Below, piece after piece: positions 17,534 through 26,269 of a stretch of DNA of 45,548 nucleotides; position 1 is the stretch's first letter; each line of letters opens with the position of its first letter. The stretch is taken from the NCBI GenBank assembly GCA_035493835.1, contig DATJHO010000063.1, positions 1-45,548 on the forward strand, written 5' to 3'. Under the pieces are notes generated by a model. It was not told the DNA's origin and did no database searches. It saw only the letters and a list, made by a program, of their open reading frames with translations. The DNA is from DASZTU01 sp035493835 (lineage in GTDB: Bacteria > Pseudomonadota > Alphaproteobacteria > Rhizobiales > Devosiaceae). Position numbers and translations under genes: made by a program.

Positions 17534-18767
17534 CCGTCGTTTTACAACTCTCCTGGCTGCGACATCGCTCGCGGCCATCGCCCTTTGCGGCACCGCGGAG
17601 GCCAAGGTCAAGCTGCCGGCGGCGAGCACCGATCCGAACCTCGCCAGCCGGCCGGTGCAGAACGTCAAGGTCGGCTATCTCGGCCTCGTCAACGATCCGC
17701 GCAACGCCCCCGATCTTACCTATACCGATATCCAGCTCGCGCCGCCGGACGACCCGGTGACGGGCGCGCAACTGGGCATTGCCGACGAGGCGATCGTCGC
17801 CAATGCCAATGGCTTCAACCTGTCGCTCGACGTCCAGAAGGCCGCCGACATTGCCGATCTCGTCGCCAAGGTGAAGGCCATGGCGGCAGGTGGCGAGCGC
17901 TTCATCATTCTCGACCTGCCTGACGACCTCGTCGACCAGCTCGCGGCGCAGACCAAGGGCATCGACGTGACCTTCCTCAATGCGTCGGCCCATGACGACT
18001 ACCTACGCGACCGGTGCTACCCCAACCTCCTGCACACGGCTGCCTCCAACCGGATGCTCGAAGACGCTTTGGTCCAGTACCTCAAGACCCGCAGCTGGAA
18101 CAAAGTGCTGGTGCTTCAGGGGCCGCTGCCGGCCGATAAAGCCATCGCCGACGCCTTCAAGGCTTCGGCCAACCGGCTGCGGCTCAACGTGGTCGATACC
18201 CGCACCTTTACCCTGAGCCGGACGCCAGACAGCCAGGAGAACAACAACGCCCTGCTGGTTACCGGCGGCATCGACTACGACGTCATCTTCGTGGCTGATA
18301 CCGAGGGCGAATATGGGCGCTACCTACCTTACTCGACCCAGCTGGCGCGGCCAGTCGTCGGCACGGCCGGACTAGTGCCGGCCGAATGGCACTGGTCGTG
18401 GGATCGCGACGGGGCGACGCAGGTCACCTCGCGCTTTCTCAAGGCCACCGACCGCCGTCGCGAGATGACGGGCACCGACTGGAGCACGTGGATGGCGGCC
18501 AAGGCCATCTCGGACGCCTATGGCAGGTCGCCGGACATCTCGACGCCCGACCAGATCGACTCCTATCTCAAGAGCCAGGACATCGAGATGGATGGTTCGA
18601 AGGGCTTTGCGCTCAATTTCCGTCCCTGGGACGGACAGTTGCGGCAACCGATCGTTCTGGCGACCGACAACGCCGTGATCGCGGCGCCGCCGCTGCCGGG
18701 CTTTTTGCACCAGACCAACGATCTCGATACGCTCGGTGAAGACGAGCCGGAGCACGCGTGTCGGTAG
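17526..18767 (+). CDS. Periplasmic binding protein of PQQ-associated ABC system (PedB-like)
   Basis: 413 residues with an N-terminal signal (MTSRRFTTLLAATSLAAIAL, cut near AEA, residue 26). After this comes a type-I periplasmic binding fold resembling branched-chain amino-acid binding proteins: KVGYLGLVNDPRN near 48-60, FLNASAHDDYLR near 150-161, VLVLQGPLPADKAIADAF, and YDVIFVADTEGEYGRYLPY near 250-268. The family PQQ_ABC_bind, including PedB, has this form. It is unusual because its partner permease is of exporter type, so the protein may sense or hand over a ligand without feeding an importer. It overlaps neighbours on both sides (8 and 10 bases), showing tight coupling. Confidence 0.88.
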   Translation: MTSRRFTTLLAATSLAAIALCGTAEAKVKLPAASTDPNLASRPVQNVKVGYLGLVNDPRNAPDLTYTDIQLAPPDDPVTGAQLGIADEAIVANANGFNLSLDVQKAADIADLVAKVKAMAAGGERFIILDLPDDLVDQLAAQTKGIDVTFLNASAHDDYLRDRCYPNLLHTAASNRMLEDALVQYLKTRSWNKVLVLQGPLPADKAIADAFKASANRLRLNVVDTRTFTLSRTPDSQENNNALLVTGGIDYDVIFVADTEGEYGRYLPYSTQLARPVVGTAGLVPAEWHWSWDRDGATQVTSRFLKATDRRREMTGTDWSTWMAAKAISDAYGRSPDISTPDQIDSYLKSQDIEMDGSKGFALNFRPWDGQLRQPIVLATDNAVIAAPPLPGFLHQTNDLDTLGEDEPEHACR

Positions 18768-19570
18768 GAGCACGCCATCTCTGGCTCGGGTTCAGGGCCG
18801 TCGTCTGGCGCGAAATTGCAAAATTCATGCGCCAGACGGAGCGATTGATCTCAGCCATCGTGCGGCCGGGGCTGTGGCTCCTCGTATTCGCGACGGGGCT
18901 TCACGACCTGCTCGGCGTGTCGATTATTCCGCCCTACCAGACCTATACGACCTATCAGGAATACATCCTGCCGGGGCTGCTCGGCATCATCATCCTCTTC
19001 CAGTGCATGCAGTCGGCGCTGTCGATGGTCTATGACCGCGAGGCGGGCGTGATGCGGGTAATGCTGGTCAGCCCGCTGCCGCGGAATTTCCTGCTGTTCT
19101 CCAAGATTGCCGCTGCGACGATCCTTGCGACGCTCCAGTGCTACGTTTTCCTGCTGGTCGCCTGGCTGTTCGGGATCAACCTGCCGGGCTGGGGGTTCAT
19201 CGCCATCATTCCCGGCCTGATGCTCGCCGGGCTGATGCTCGGCTCGATCGGGCTCCTCGTTTCCGTCTATACGCGGCAGATCGAGAATTTTGCCGGCATG
19301 ATGAACTTCGTGGTGTTCCCCATGTTCTTCCTGTCCTCGGCGCTCTACCCGCTGTGGAAGCTCCGCGAGGCCGGGGCGGACTTCGTGTTCTGGCTGTCCG
19401 AGATCAATCCCTTTACCCACGCGATCGAACTCATCCGCTATATCGCCTATGGGCAGATGGACTGGATTTCGCTGGCGGTCGTCGTTGGCTGCACGATCGT
19501 AGCCTTCCTGCTCGCGGCCCATGGCTACAACCCCCAGGCCGGCGCCATAAAGCGGGTGCAGCGGGGATAG
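18758..19570 (+). CDS. ABC-2 permease of PQQ-associated ABC system (PedC-like)
   Basis: 270 residues, start GTG 18758 inside the end of the preceding gene. About six membrane helices follow a cytoplasmic N-terminus, with the ABC-2 family features MVYDREAGVMRVMLVSPLPR (coupling region, near 90-109) and FPMFFLSSALYPLWKL followed by INPFTHAIELIR (near 187-226). The family is the PedC-type permease found beside PQQ alcohol dehydrogenases. Its natural ATPase partner by family is the 12643-13416 protein, encoded on the other strand about 5.3 kb away. The operon has no ATPase of its own. What is moved, and in which direction, is unknown. Confidence 0.9.
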   Translation: MSVGARHLWLGFRAVVWREIAKFMRQTERLISAIVRPGLWLLVFATGLHDLLGVSIIPPYQTYTTYQEYILPGLLGIIILFQCMQSALSMVYDREAGVMRVMLVSPLPRNFLLFSKIAAATILATLQCYVFLLVAWLFGINLPGWGFIAIIPGLMLAGLMLGSIGLLVSVYTRQIENFAGMMNFVVFPMFFLSSALYPLWKLREAGADFVFWLSEINPFTHAIELIRYIAYGQMDWISLAVVVGCTIVAFLLAAHGYNPQAGAIKRVQRG

Positions 19571-19703
19571 GGTTTCGCGACGCCGGCTGAAAGCTGGACC
19601 AGGGGCGGCACCGGTTACACCGGGCTGCCTGCTTGCACCAGCCGGTGCGGTGCTCAATATCCAAAGCCAACTCCCCGTGCCTGGACCCGCCCGCAAGGTT
19701 TTC

Positions 19704-20831
19704 ATGGAATTTCACCCCCCCGAGCCCGCCGCGGCGTCCTTTAGTCCGGTTCGCATCGCCCTCAAGCTCGACATCGTCGTGATCGGGGCCGGGCAGGCGG
19801 GGCTTTCCTCGGCCTATCACCTCAAGAAGCTCGGCCTGCCAGGTGAGACCGGTTTCGTGGTGCTCGACGAGGCGCCGGGACCGGGCGGGGCCTGGCAGTT
19901 TCGCTGGCCGTCGCTCACGCTGAGCACCGTCAACCGCATCCATGACCTGCCCGGCATGAGCTTTGCCGATGCCATCGGCGGCGGCGCCGAAAAGGTCGAG
20001 GCGGCCGTCGCCGTGCCCCGCTATTTCGATGCCTACGAGAAGGCGTTCGACTTGCCGGTGCGCCGACCTGTGGCGGCAAAGGTGGTTTGCGAGCGCGGCG
20101 GACGGTTGGGGGTCGAGACCGACCGCGGGCTCCTTTCCGCCCGCGGCATCATCAATGCTACCGGCACTTGGGACCGACCCTACATCCCCGACTATCCGGG
20201 AGCGGCAAGGTTCGAGGGCCGGCAACTCCATACCCGCGATTATCGTACGGCGGCCGAATTCGCCGGCAAGCACGTGCTGGTGGTCGGGGGCGGCATCTCC
20301 GCAATCCAACTGCTGGACGAGATTTCGCGGGTCACCCGCACCACCTGGGTCACCCGCCGGCCCCCCGACTTCCGGGAGGGACCGTTCGACCAGGAGGCCG
20401 GCCGGGCTGCGGTGAAATTGGTGGAAGACCGCGTTCGGGCCGGGCTGCCGCCGGGTTCGGTGGTTTCGATCACCGGCCTGCCGCTCAGCCCGGCCATCCA
20501 GGCGGCGCGTGATCGGGGCGTGCTCGAGCGCTTGCCGATGTTCGCCGAAATCACCGAGCACGGTGTGCGGTGGGCAGACGGCACGACGCTCGATGTTGAT
20601 GTGATCCTCTGGTGCACCGGTTTTCGCAGCTCGCTCGATCATTTGGCGCCGCTGCAGTTGCGCGAGCCGGGCGGCGGCATCACCATGACCGGGCGGCTCG
20701 CGACGCAAGTCGCGCGGGATCCGCGTATCCATCTCGTCGGCTACGGCCCGTCGGCCTCGACCATCGGCGCCAACCGCGCCGGTGCGGCGGCTGCTCGCGA
20801 ATTGATGGCCCATCTCGACCTGCTGGCATAG
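19704..20831 (+). CDS. FAD/NAD(P)-dependent oxidoreductase, flavin monooxygenase-like
   Basis: 375 residues from ATG 19704; GTG 19650 is an upstream alternative. The FAD-binding Rossmann motif VVIGAGQAGLSSAYHL lies near residues 28-43, followed by GPGGAWQFRWPSL. A second dinucleotide motif, VLVVGGGISAIQLL, near 191-204 would bind NAD(P)H. The ATG-like motif ILWCTGFRSS comes near the end, as in flavin monooxygenases and related disulfide-reductase-fold enzymes. It is cytoplasmic. It lies 133 bases after the ABC-2 permease gene, so co-transcription with the upstream operon is possible but not clear. The substrate is unknown. Confidence 0.88.
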   Translation: MEFHPPEPAAASFSPVRIALKLDIVVIGAGQAGLSSAYHLKKLGLPGETGFVVLDEAPGPGGAWQFRWPSLTLSTVNRIHDLPGMSFADAIGGGAEKVEAAVAVPRYFDAYEKAFDLPVRRPVAAKVVCERGGRLGVETDRGLLSARGIINATGTWDRPYIPDYPGAARFEGRQLHTRDYRTAAEFAGKHVLVVGGGISAIQLLDEISRVTRTTWVTRRPPDFREGPFDQEAGRAAVKLVEDRVRAGLPPGSVVSITGLPLSPAIQAARDRGVLERLPMFAEITEHGVRWADGTTLDVDVILWCTGFRSSLDHLAPLQLREPGGGITMTGRLATQVARDPRIHLVGYGPSASTIGANRAGAAAARELMAHLDLLA

Positions 20832-20971
20832 CGACGCCAAATGGCAGTTCGCCGCGGCCGACCGAGCAACCGGCGGCGGCGAACTGCGTTCCTTGCACGG
20901 CAGTTTCAGTTGCCGCCGCATTCAGGGGCAGTCCCTCGACCGCCGGAAGACCCACAGCAAGGAAGTGACCG

Positions 20972-21490
20972 ATGAATAAGGAAGATCTCCAGCGGGTGAA
21001 GCTCTCGGCTCTCCGCACGCCGACCGATCTCGGCGAAAATGCCACGAAGGATATTTCCGCCGCGCTTGCCGCGCTGCTCGCCGATGCGTTCGCGCTTTAC
21101 CTCAAGACCAAGAATTTCCACTGGCACATGTCCGGCCCGCATTTCCGCGACTATCATCTGCTGCTCGATGAGCAGGGCGAACAGATCTTCGCCATCACCG
21201 ACGACATCGCCGAGCGGGCGCGCAAGATCGGCGGCACGACGCTGCGTTCGGTGGGGCACATCGCCCGCCTGCAGCGGATCGCCGACAATGACGCCGAATA
21301 TGTCACGCCGGAGGACATGCTGGCCGAACTTGCCCAGGACAACCAGCAATTCGCCGGCGCACTGCGTGCGACCCACGGGGTCGCCGAGGAACACAACGAC
21401 GTCGCGACCGCCAGCATGATCGAGGTGTGGATCGACGAGGCCGAGCGCCGTACCTGGTTCCTGTTCGAGGCGACCCGGCCAGTTGCTTAG
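20972..21490 (+). CDS. dps: Dps-family DNA-protecting ferritin
   Basis: 172 residues, start ATG 20972 with AAGGA upstream. The ferroxidase signature of Dps proteins is present: LKTKNFHWHMSGPHFRDYH near 48-66, then LLLDEQGEQIFAITDDIAER. These include the conserved His, Asp and Glu that bind iron between subunits. A later helix carries VAEEHNDVATASMIEVWIDEAE. The protein should form 12-mers that oxidise Fe(II) with peroxide, store iron and shield DNA. Catalase and OxyR lie 2-5 kb away, giving a loose peroxide-defence neighbourhood. The N-terminus has few lysines, so strong DNA binding is not assured. Confidence 0.95.
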   Translation: MNKEDLQRVKLSALRTPTDLGENATKDISAALAALLADAFALYLKTKNFHWHMSGPHFRDYHLLLDEQGEQIFAITDDIAERARKIGGTTLRSVGHIARLQRIADNDAEYVTPEDMLAELAQDNQQFAGALRATHGVAEEHNDVATASMIEVWIDEAERRTWFLFEATRPVA

Positions 21491-21516
21491 GCCGTTGGCT
21501 CTGGCCAGAAGCAAGA

Positions 21517-21620
21517 CAACCCCGACCCGGCTGCCGGCACCCTCCCCTCAAGGGGGAGGGGACCCGTGAAACGTCGTCCCCCTCCCCCGGAGGGAGGGGC
21601 AGGGCTGGGGGCTGTTGCTG
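21517..21620. repeat. Palindromic intergenic repeat, copy A (cctcccctcaaggggg type)
   Basis: After caaccccgacccggctgccg comes the palindrome cctcccctcaagggggaggg, then a second G/C-rich palindrome (cccctcccccggagggaggg). The same unit recurs at 23365-23424 and 44961-45072. It lies between the convergent dps and beta-helix genes. It looks like a small non-autonomous repeat element. Confidence 0.75.
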
Positions 21621-21677
21621 GCGCGATTCAACCCCGGACCGCTCAATGCGACCGACTAGTCCCGCTCGCGGTCCATT

Positions 21678-23108
21678 TCAGAAGTGAAAGTCCGAAGTGG
21701 CCTGCAAGGCATGCGGGTCAATGGCAAAATCGAGATTCGCGCTATCCTGCGCGCTGCCGTCGGACATCTTGTACATGAAGCTGTCGTGCAGGGTGCCGGT
21801 ATGGCCCTCGACCCGAGACTCGTCGACGGCATAGTGGAAGGTGCCGTCTGCCGCGATGCTGAGCGTGCCGAACGTTCCGGCGACCTCGACGGGGGCCGCA
21901 CCAACTTTGCTGCCATCGACCGAGCGAACGAAAAGCGTCTCGGCCGGATCGTGCTGATCGTTGGCGAGGATATTGCCCTCGGCGACGCCGTTGGAGTGAA
22001 CGGTGCCGACATCGTTGACCGCCGCCGGCGCGATGGGGAATGTGTCGTTGCCGCTCACCAGGAACTTGCCCTGTTCGGTGATCCAGCTCGGGATCTGGCT
22101 CGCATCGCTGTCTGAGCCGATATGGTTGCCGGTGAACTCGCCGCTCGCCGCGCGATCCACTTTCAGCGCCGCCTCGCCCATCTGGTCGAAGGTGTTGTCC
22201 TGGATATCGATGGCGTTGCGCTGGACGTTTGCAGTGTCGCCGGTGAGCGCGACGCCATAGGCGACATCATGGATGGTGTTGTCGCGGATATCGTAATCGC
22301 TGACGTTCCAGTTTTCACCCAGGCCGATGCCAAAGCTCCAGTCGTAGCCGCCCTGGCCGTGGATGTCGTTGGAGGCGATCGTCACGTGGTCGGAATTGAC
22401 GCTGGCGCCGTATTTGCCGCCGGCCATGGTGTTGTGCTCGATGTCGACATTGTCCGAGTGGTTGACGACCAGATTGCCCTTCGTGCTGTCGGTCTTGCCG
22501 GTCATGTCGAGCTGATTGCCGGTGACGGTGACGTCGGTCGCGTCGTTGACCTGCACATTGTCGCCGTCGATCCCTTGGACGGTGCCGACCCGGTTTCCGG
22601 CGATAGTGATGTCGTGGCCGCCATTGATCAGCATGCCGTCGCCGGTGACCCCGCTGATCGTTGTGTCCTTCACGGTGATGTCTGAGCTGCTCTCAAACGA
22701 GACCGCGCCGGAATGGCTCGCCGATCCGGTGTCGAGAACCGTCACGCCGTCGAGCGTCCAGTTGGAGACGCTGCTCCCCAGGACGGCATAGCCGGAGGTG
22801 TCGGCGATTGCGATGTCGTGCACCACGACATCATGCGTGCCGTCGCCGTAGATGCCGGTCGCCGCGCCCTTGATTACCGGGGCGGCGCCCTCGCCATAGG
22901 CCCCGATGGTGATGGGGTTGCCCGCGGTGCCTGAATCCTTGAGGGTCAATTGGTCCGAGTAGCTGCTGCCGCGCGCCAGAAGCACCGAATCGCCTGGCTG
23001 CAGGGTGATCCGATTGAGCGCCGCGAGCGACTTGAACGCTGCATCGGCCGAAGTGCCGGCATTGGCGTCATTTCCGGAAGTGGAGTCGATATAGAAGGTG
23101 TGCGGCAT
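21678..23108 (-). CDS. Secreted right-handed beta-helix protein with VCBS/cadherin-like tail
   Basis: 476 residues from ATG 23108. A longer open frame to 23198 adds a low-quality N-terminus. Residues about 1-340 show repeated short strands with Asn and Asp turns (DITVKDTTISG, DITIAGNRVG, DVTVTGNQLD, NVDIEHNTMAGG, VTIASNDIHG), the pattern of a right-handed parallel beta-helix as in pectate lyases and alginate epimerases. Residues about 345-470 resemble a cadherin/VCBS-type domain (GVAEGNILANDQHDP, then GTLSIAADGTFHYAVD). There is no Sec signal, so type I secretion is likely, though no RTX nonapeptides were seen. Polysaccharide binding or cleavage is possible; no catalytic residues could be assigned. 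Confidence 0.85.
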   Translation of the reverse strand: MPHTFYIDSTSGNDANAGTSADAAFKSLAALNRITLQPGDSVLLARGSSYSDQLTLKDSGTAGNPITIGAYGEGAAPVIKGAATGIYGDGTHDVVVHDIAIADTSGYAVLGSSVSNWTLDGVTVLDTGSASHSGAVSFESSSDITVKDTTISGVTGDGMLINGGHDITIAGNRVGTVQGIDGDNVQVNDATDVTVTGNQLDMTGKTDSTKGNLVVNHSDNVDIEHNTMAGGKYGASVNSDHVTIASNDIHGQGGYDWSFGIGLGENWNVSDYDIRDNTIHDVAYGVALTGDTANVQRNAIDIQDNTFDQMGEAALKVDRAASGEFTGNHIGSDSDASQIPSWITEQGKFLVSGNDTFPIAPAAVNDVGTVHSNGVAEGNILANDQHDPAETLFVRSVDGSKVGAAPVEVAGTFGTLSIAADGTFHYAVDESRVEGHTGTLHDSFMYKMSDGSAQDSANLDFAIDPHALQATSDFHF

Positions 23109-23364
23109 AGGGCTGGTCCCGAATAGCTGGTGATGTCGGCGGTGATCTTCGGAGTTCGGCGGCGGCCTCGCAGCGTGCGTAGGCCCATGCAAAGGCATGG
23201 AATCGGCGGCCGAATCTCAGCTTGCCCGAAGAATAGGGCGCTTTCGGCGCGCCCCGCTAGCCCCTCACCAGCATGGCTGCCCCAACGATGACGAGTTGAA
23301 CGCGGCAGGACCACCAGCCTGATCGAGTTGGCGCCACGGAGTCGAGCGCGCCAACTGCAGCGAA

Positions 23365-23424
23365 CAACCCCATCCGGCTGCCGCCATCCTCCCCTTGAGG
23401 GGAGGGGCTGCGGTGGGGTTGTTT
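23365..23424. repeat. Palindromic intergenic repeat, copy B
   Basis: This copy is a full inverted repeat: caacccca at the left end and tggggttg at the right, with atcctccccttgaggggagg at its centre. It matches copy A and the pair at 44961-45072. The surrounding 350 bases (23109-23458), between the beta-helix start and the small gene, hold nothing else recognised. Confidence 0.75.
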
Positions 23425-23458
23425 CAAGACCCGCCGGATTGTGCTGGGAGGCCTCTAC

Positions 23459-23662
23459 TCAACCGCGCTTGCGGTAAAGCACGCGGAACTTGGCCGGCGC
23501 GATGGTCACGAGGTTTTGGGCTGCGATCGGAAGGATCGAGAGGATCTGGTCGGCGTCGATGCCACGATCAGCAAGCGCGGTATTCAGTGAATCAATATCG
23601 CCGTCTGTGATGATTTCGCCGATGGCGGCCGCGCGGGCGGCCGATGCGGATTGGCTGGGCAT
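23459..23662 (-). CDS. Small protein of unknown function downstream of catalase
   Basis: 67 residues, start ATG 23662 with GGAGC upstream. It begins 64 bases after the catalase stop on the same strand, so it is probably in the same transcript. The sequence is Ala/Ile-rich with a helical look (SASAARAAAIGEIITDGDID) and ends in basic residues (KFRVLYRKRG). There is no cysteine, signal peptide or membrane segment. I do not recognise the family. The coding case rests on position, ribosome binding site and normal codon use. Confidence 0.55.
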   Translation of the reverse strand: MPSQSASAARAAAIGEIITDGDIDSLNTALADRGIDADQILSILPIAAQNLVTIAPAKFRVLYRKRG

Positions 23663-23726
23663 AGCCTGCTCCGTCTTAATGCTGAAGAAGGAAATGCCGC
23701 CCCGGGTGGGGCGGCATTTGGAAGTG

Positions 23727-25196
23727 TCACTCCGCGGCGACCGCCTGCGGCAGGTCGGCAGCCGAAAGGCCCATGCGGGTAGCGACGCCGATGCCGTAAT
23801 TGGCGTCGGCGAGGTAGAAATGGGCCACCTGCCGCTTGACGATCTCGACCGGCACGCCCTGCATGGCGGCGGCGATATTGTCCATCAGCTGGGTCTGCTG
23901 GCCCGGTGCCATCAGCCGGAACAGGTCACCCGGCTGGCGGTAGTCGTCATTGCCGTCGCGGTGGTTGAAGCGTGCCGCATTGCCGGTGATGGCCAGCGGC
24001 GGCTCGAGGTAGCTTTCGTCCTGGACCGGGCCACCAAACGTGTTCGGCTCGTAATAGGCGTCCGGGTTGGCATTGCCGGCGAGGCGCATGGCGCCGTCGG
24101 CATGGTAGGTATTCACCTGGCTGCGCGGCTGGTTCACCGGCAGTTGGTGGTGATTGACGCCAACGCGGTAGCGATGAGCATCGGCGTAAGAGAAGATGCG
24201 CGCCTGCAGCACCTTGTCCGGCGAATGGCCGACACCCGAAACGACGTTGGACGGGGTAAGCGCCGCCTGCTCCACCTCGGCGAAGTAGTTGTTCGGGTTG
24301 CGGTTGAGCTCCAGTTCGCCGACTTCGATCAGCGGGTAGTCGGCATGCGGCCACACTTTGGTGAGGTCGAACGGATTGTACCAATGCTTGTCGGCCTCGG
24401 CTTCCGGCATCACCTGGACATAGAAGGTCCACTTGGGGAACTCGCCGCGCTCGATCGTCTCGTAAAGGTCGCGCTGGTGCGTCTCGCGATCGTCGGCGAT
24501 CTTCTGGCCGGCCTCGGCATTGGTCCAGTTCTTGATGCCCTGCTGCGTCTTGAAGTGGAATTTGACCCAGAAGCGCTCATTGGCGGCGTTGATGAATGAA
24601 TAGGTATGCGAGCCGAAGCCGTCGACATTGCGAAAGCTCTGCGGCAGGCCGCGATCCGACATCAGGATGGTGACCTGATGCAGGCTCTCGGGCGACTGCG
24701 ACCAGAAATCCCACATCGCGGTGGGCGAACGCATATTGGTGCGCGGATGGCGCTTCTGGGTGTGGATGAAGTCGGGGAACTTCAGCGGATCGCGGATGAA
24801 GAACACCGGTGTGTTGTTGCCGACGATGTCCCAATTGCCCTCGCTCGTATAGAAGCGCAGGGCGAAGCCGCGCACGTCGCGCTCGGCATCCGCCGCGCCG
24901 CGCTCGCCCGCCACTGTCGAGAAGCGGAGGAAGGCCTCCGTCTGCTTGCCGGGCTGCAGGGCGTCGGCCTTGGTGAAGCGCGAGATGTCCTTGGTGACCG
25001 TCAACTTGCCATAGGCGGCCGAGCCCTTGGCATGAACGGTGCGCTCGGGAATGCGCTCGCGGTTCTGGTGAGCCAGTTTTTCCAGCAGGTGAAAATCCTG
25101 CATCAGCAGCGGCCCGCGGGGGCCGGCGCTCAGCGAGTTCTGGTTATCGCCGACGGGGGCGCCGCCCGCGGTGGTCATCGTGGGTCGCTTGGTCAT
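23727..25196 (-). CDS. katA: Haem catalase, small-subunit (clade III) type
   Basis: 489 residues, the length of small-subunit monofunctional catalases. The distal haem motif with the catalytic histidine (RIPERTVHAKGSAAYG) is near residue 55, the distal Asn motif (DIVGNNTPVFFIRDP) near 130, and the proximal haem-ligand tyrosine motif (RIFSYADAHRYRVG) near 340. NADPH-binding-type residues around the core look normal. It breaks hydrogen peroxide to water and oxygen in the cytoplasm. It is divergent from oxyR across 112 bases, the classical arrangement for peroxide-induced control. A small gene follows. No haem-free or truncated feature was seen. Confidence 0.97.
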   Translation of the reverse strand: MTKRPTMTTAGGAPVGDNQNSLSAGPRGPLLMQDFHLLEKLAHQNRERIPERTVHAKGSAAYGKLTVTKDISRFTKADALQPGKQTEAFLRFSTVAGERGAADAERDVRGFALRFYTSEGNWDIVGNNTPVFFIRDPLKFPDFIHTQKRHPRTNMRSPTAMWDFWSQSPESLHQVTILMSDRGLPQSFRNVDGFGSHTYSFINAANERFWVKFHFKTQQGIKNWTNAEAGQKIADDRETHQRDLYETIERGEFPKWTFYVQVMPEAEADKHWYNPFDLTKVWPHADYPLIEVGELELNRNPNNYFAEVEQAALTPSNVVSGVGHSPDKVLQARIFSYADAHRYRVGVNHHQLPVNQPRSQVNTYHADGAMRLAGNANPDAYYEPNTFGGPVQDESYLEPPLAITGNAARFNHRDGNDDYRQPGDLFRLMAPGQQTQLMDNIAAAMQGVPVEIVKRQVAHFYLADANYGIGVATRMGLSAADLPQAVAAE

Positions 25197-25308
25197 AGTG
25201 TCTCCTGAAAGCGTGGCACGAGTGTCCCTACCTTCCTAGCTGACCTTTTCAATAAGAAGAAATTGTATTATCTTGCCCCCTCCATCAGAAAAACTGATCG
25301 TAGCAGGC
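25197..25308. promoter_or_regulatory. Divergent catalase/oxyR promoter region
   Basis: 112 bases between the two start codons. The stretch from 25245 to 25275 is markedly AT-rich. Within it CAAT (25250-25253) and ATTG (25262-25265) form a short dyad, a plausible core of a LysR-type binding site. An exact OxyR consensus could not be matched by eye. By analogy OxyR would repress itself and activate catalase on peroxide oxidation. Confidence 0.5.
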
Positions 25309-26217
25309 ATGATCTCCGTCAAGCAGCTTCGCTATTTCGATGCCGTGGCGCGCCTCGGCCATTTCGGCCGGGCGGCGAACGAATGCTCGGTGACCCAGCC
25401 GGCCCTATCCATGCAGATCCAGGAGCTGGAAGCGGATTTGCGGGTGCAACTCGTCGAGCGGCGCCGTTCCGGCGTCCAGCTTACCCGGGAAGGCCGTGAG
25501 ATCGCCCGTCGCGCCCGGCACGTGCTCTCGGAAATTCGCGACATGCGGGACTATGCCCACCATAGCGGCGCCGAGCTGTCCGGCGCCGTGAGGCTCGGCG
25601 TCATTCCGTCGGTCGCGCCCTATATCCTGCCGCGGCTGCTGCCAAAGCTCAGGGATGAATTCCCCAATGCGGAGGTCCATATCCGCGAAACGCAGACCAC
25701 GCAGCTGACGCGGGAACTGCGCGACGGCCTCTTGGACCTGCTGCTGATAGCGCTGCCGGTGGAACATCCCGATATCGAGACGATCCGCCTGTTCGAGGAC
25801 CGGTTCCTGCTCGCCCTGCCGCCGAGCCGCCGGATCGACAGCCGAGTTCGCGCTACCCCCGATATTCTGCTGGAAGACCGCTTGCTGCTGCTGGAGGAGG
25901 GGCATTGCATGCGCGACCAGGCGCTGACGTTCTGCAATCTGCGCCGCATCGAGAACATCGAAACGTTCGGTGCCTCGTCGCTGTCGACGTTGGTGCAGAT
26001 GGTGGCAAACGGCCTCGGGCTGACCCTCTTGCCCGAAATCAGCCTTGAGACGGAGGTGCGCAAGGGTGGCCTCAACGTCATGCGCTTTTCCGAGCCCGAA
26101 CCCAGCCGCACCCTCGGCCTCGCCTGGCGGACGACCTCGCCGCGAAAGGCCGAATTCGTGCGGTTCGGGCAGTTGATCACCGCGGTGCGGCCGAAACCGT
26201 ATTTTGAACCGGCGTGA
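25309..26217 (+). CDS. oxyR: Peroxide-sensing LysR regulator OxyR
   Basis: 302 residues from ATG 25309; TTG 25273 is open but less likely. The N-terminal winged helix-turn-helix is clear: LRYFDAVARLGHFGRAANE and VTQPALSMQIQELEADL, residues about 7-45. The effector domain contains both redox cysteines, Cys200 and Cys209, in EEGHCMRDQALTFC, matching Cys199 and Cys208 of E. coli OxyR. They form a disulfide with peroxide, which switches DNA binding. Its divergence from a catalase gene supports the call. Targets likely include that catalase; Dps control is possible but no site was seen. Confidence 0.96.
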   Translation: MISVKQLRYFDAVARLGHFGRAANECSVTQPALSMQIQELEADLRVQLVERRRSGVQLTREGREIARRARHVLSEIRDMRDYAHHSGAELSGAVRLGVIPSVAPYILPRLLPKLRDEFPNAEVHIRETQTTQLTRELRDGLLDLLLIALPVEHPDIETIRLFEDRFLLALPPSRRIDSRVRATPDILLEDRLLLLEEGHCMRDQALTFCNLRRIENIETFGASSLSTLVQMVANGLGLTLLPEISLETEVRKGGLNVMRFSEPEPSRTLGLAWRTTSPRKAEFVRFGQLITAVRPKPYFEPA

Positions 26218-26269
26218 GGTCGGAGATCGCTGCGCCGACGGGGCAATGGATCGCAGGTCTCTCCCCCAT

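Noticed and set aside
21540..21620. CRISPR-like repeat array
   Set aside because: The repeats are palindromic G/C units with no regular spacers, and copies are dispersed over the window.
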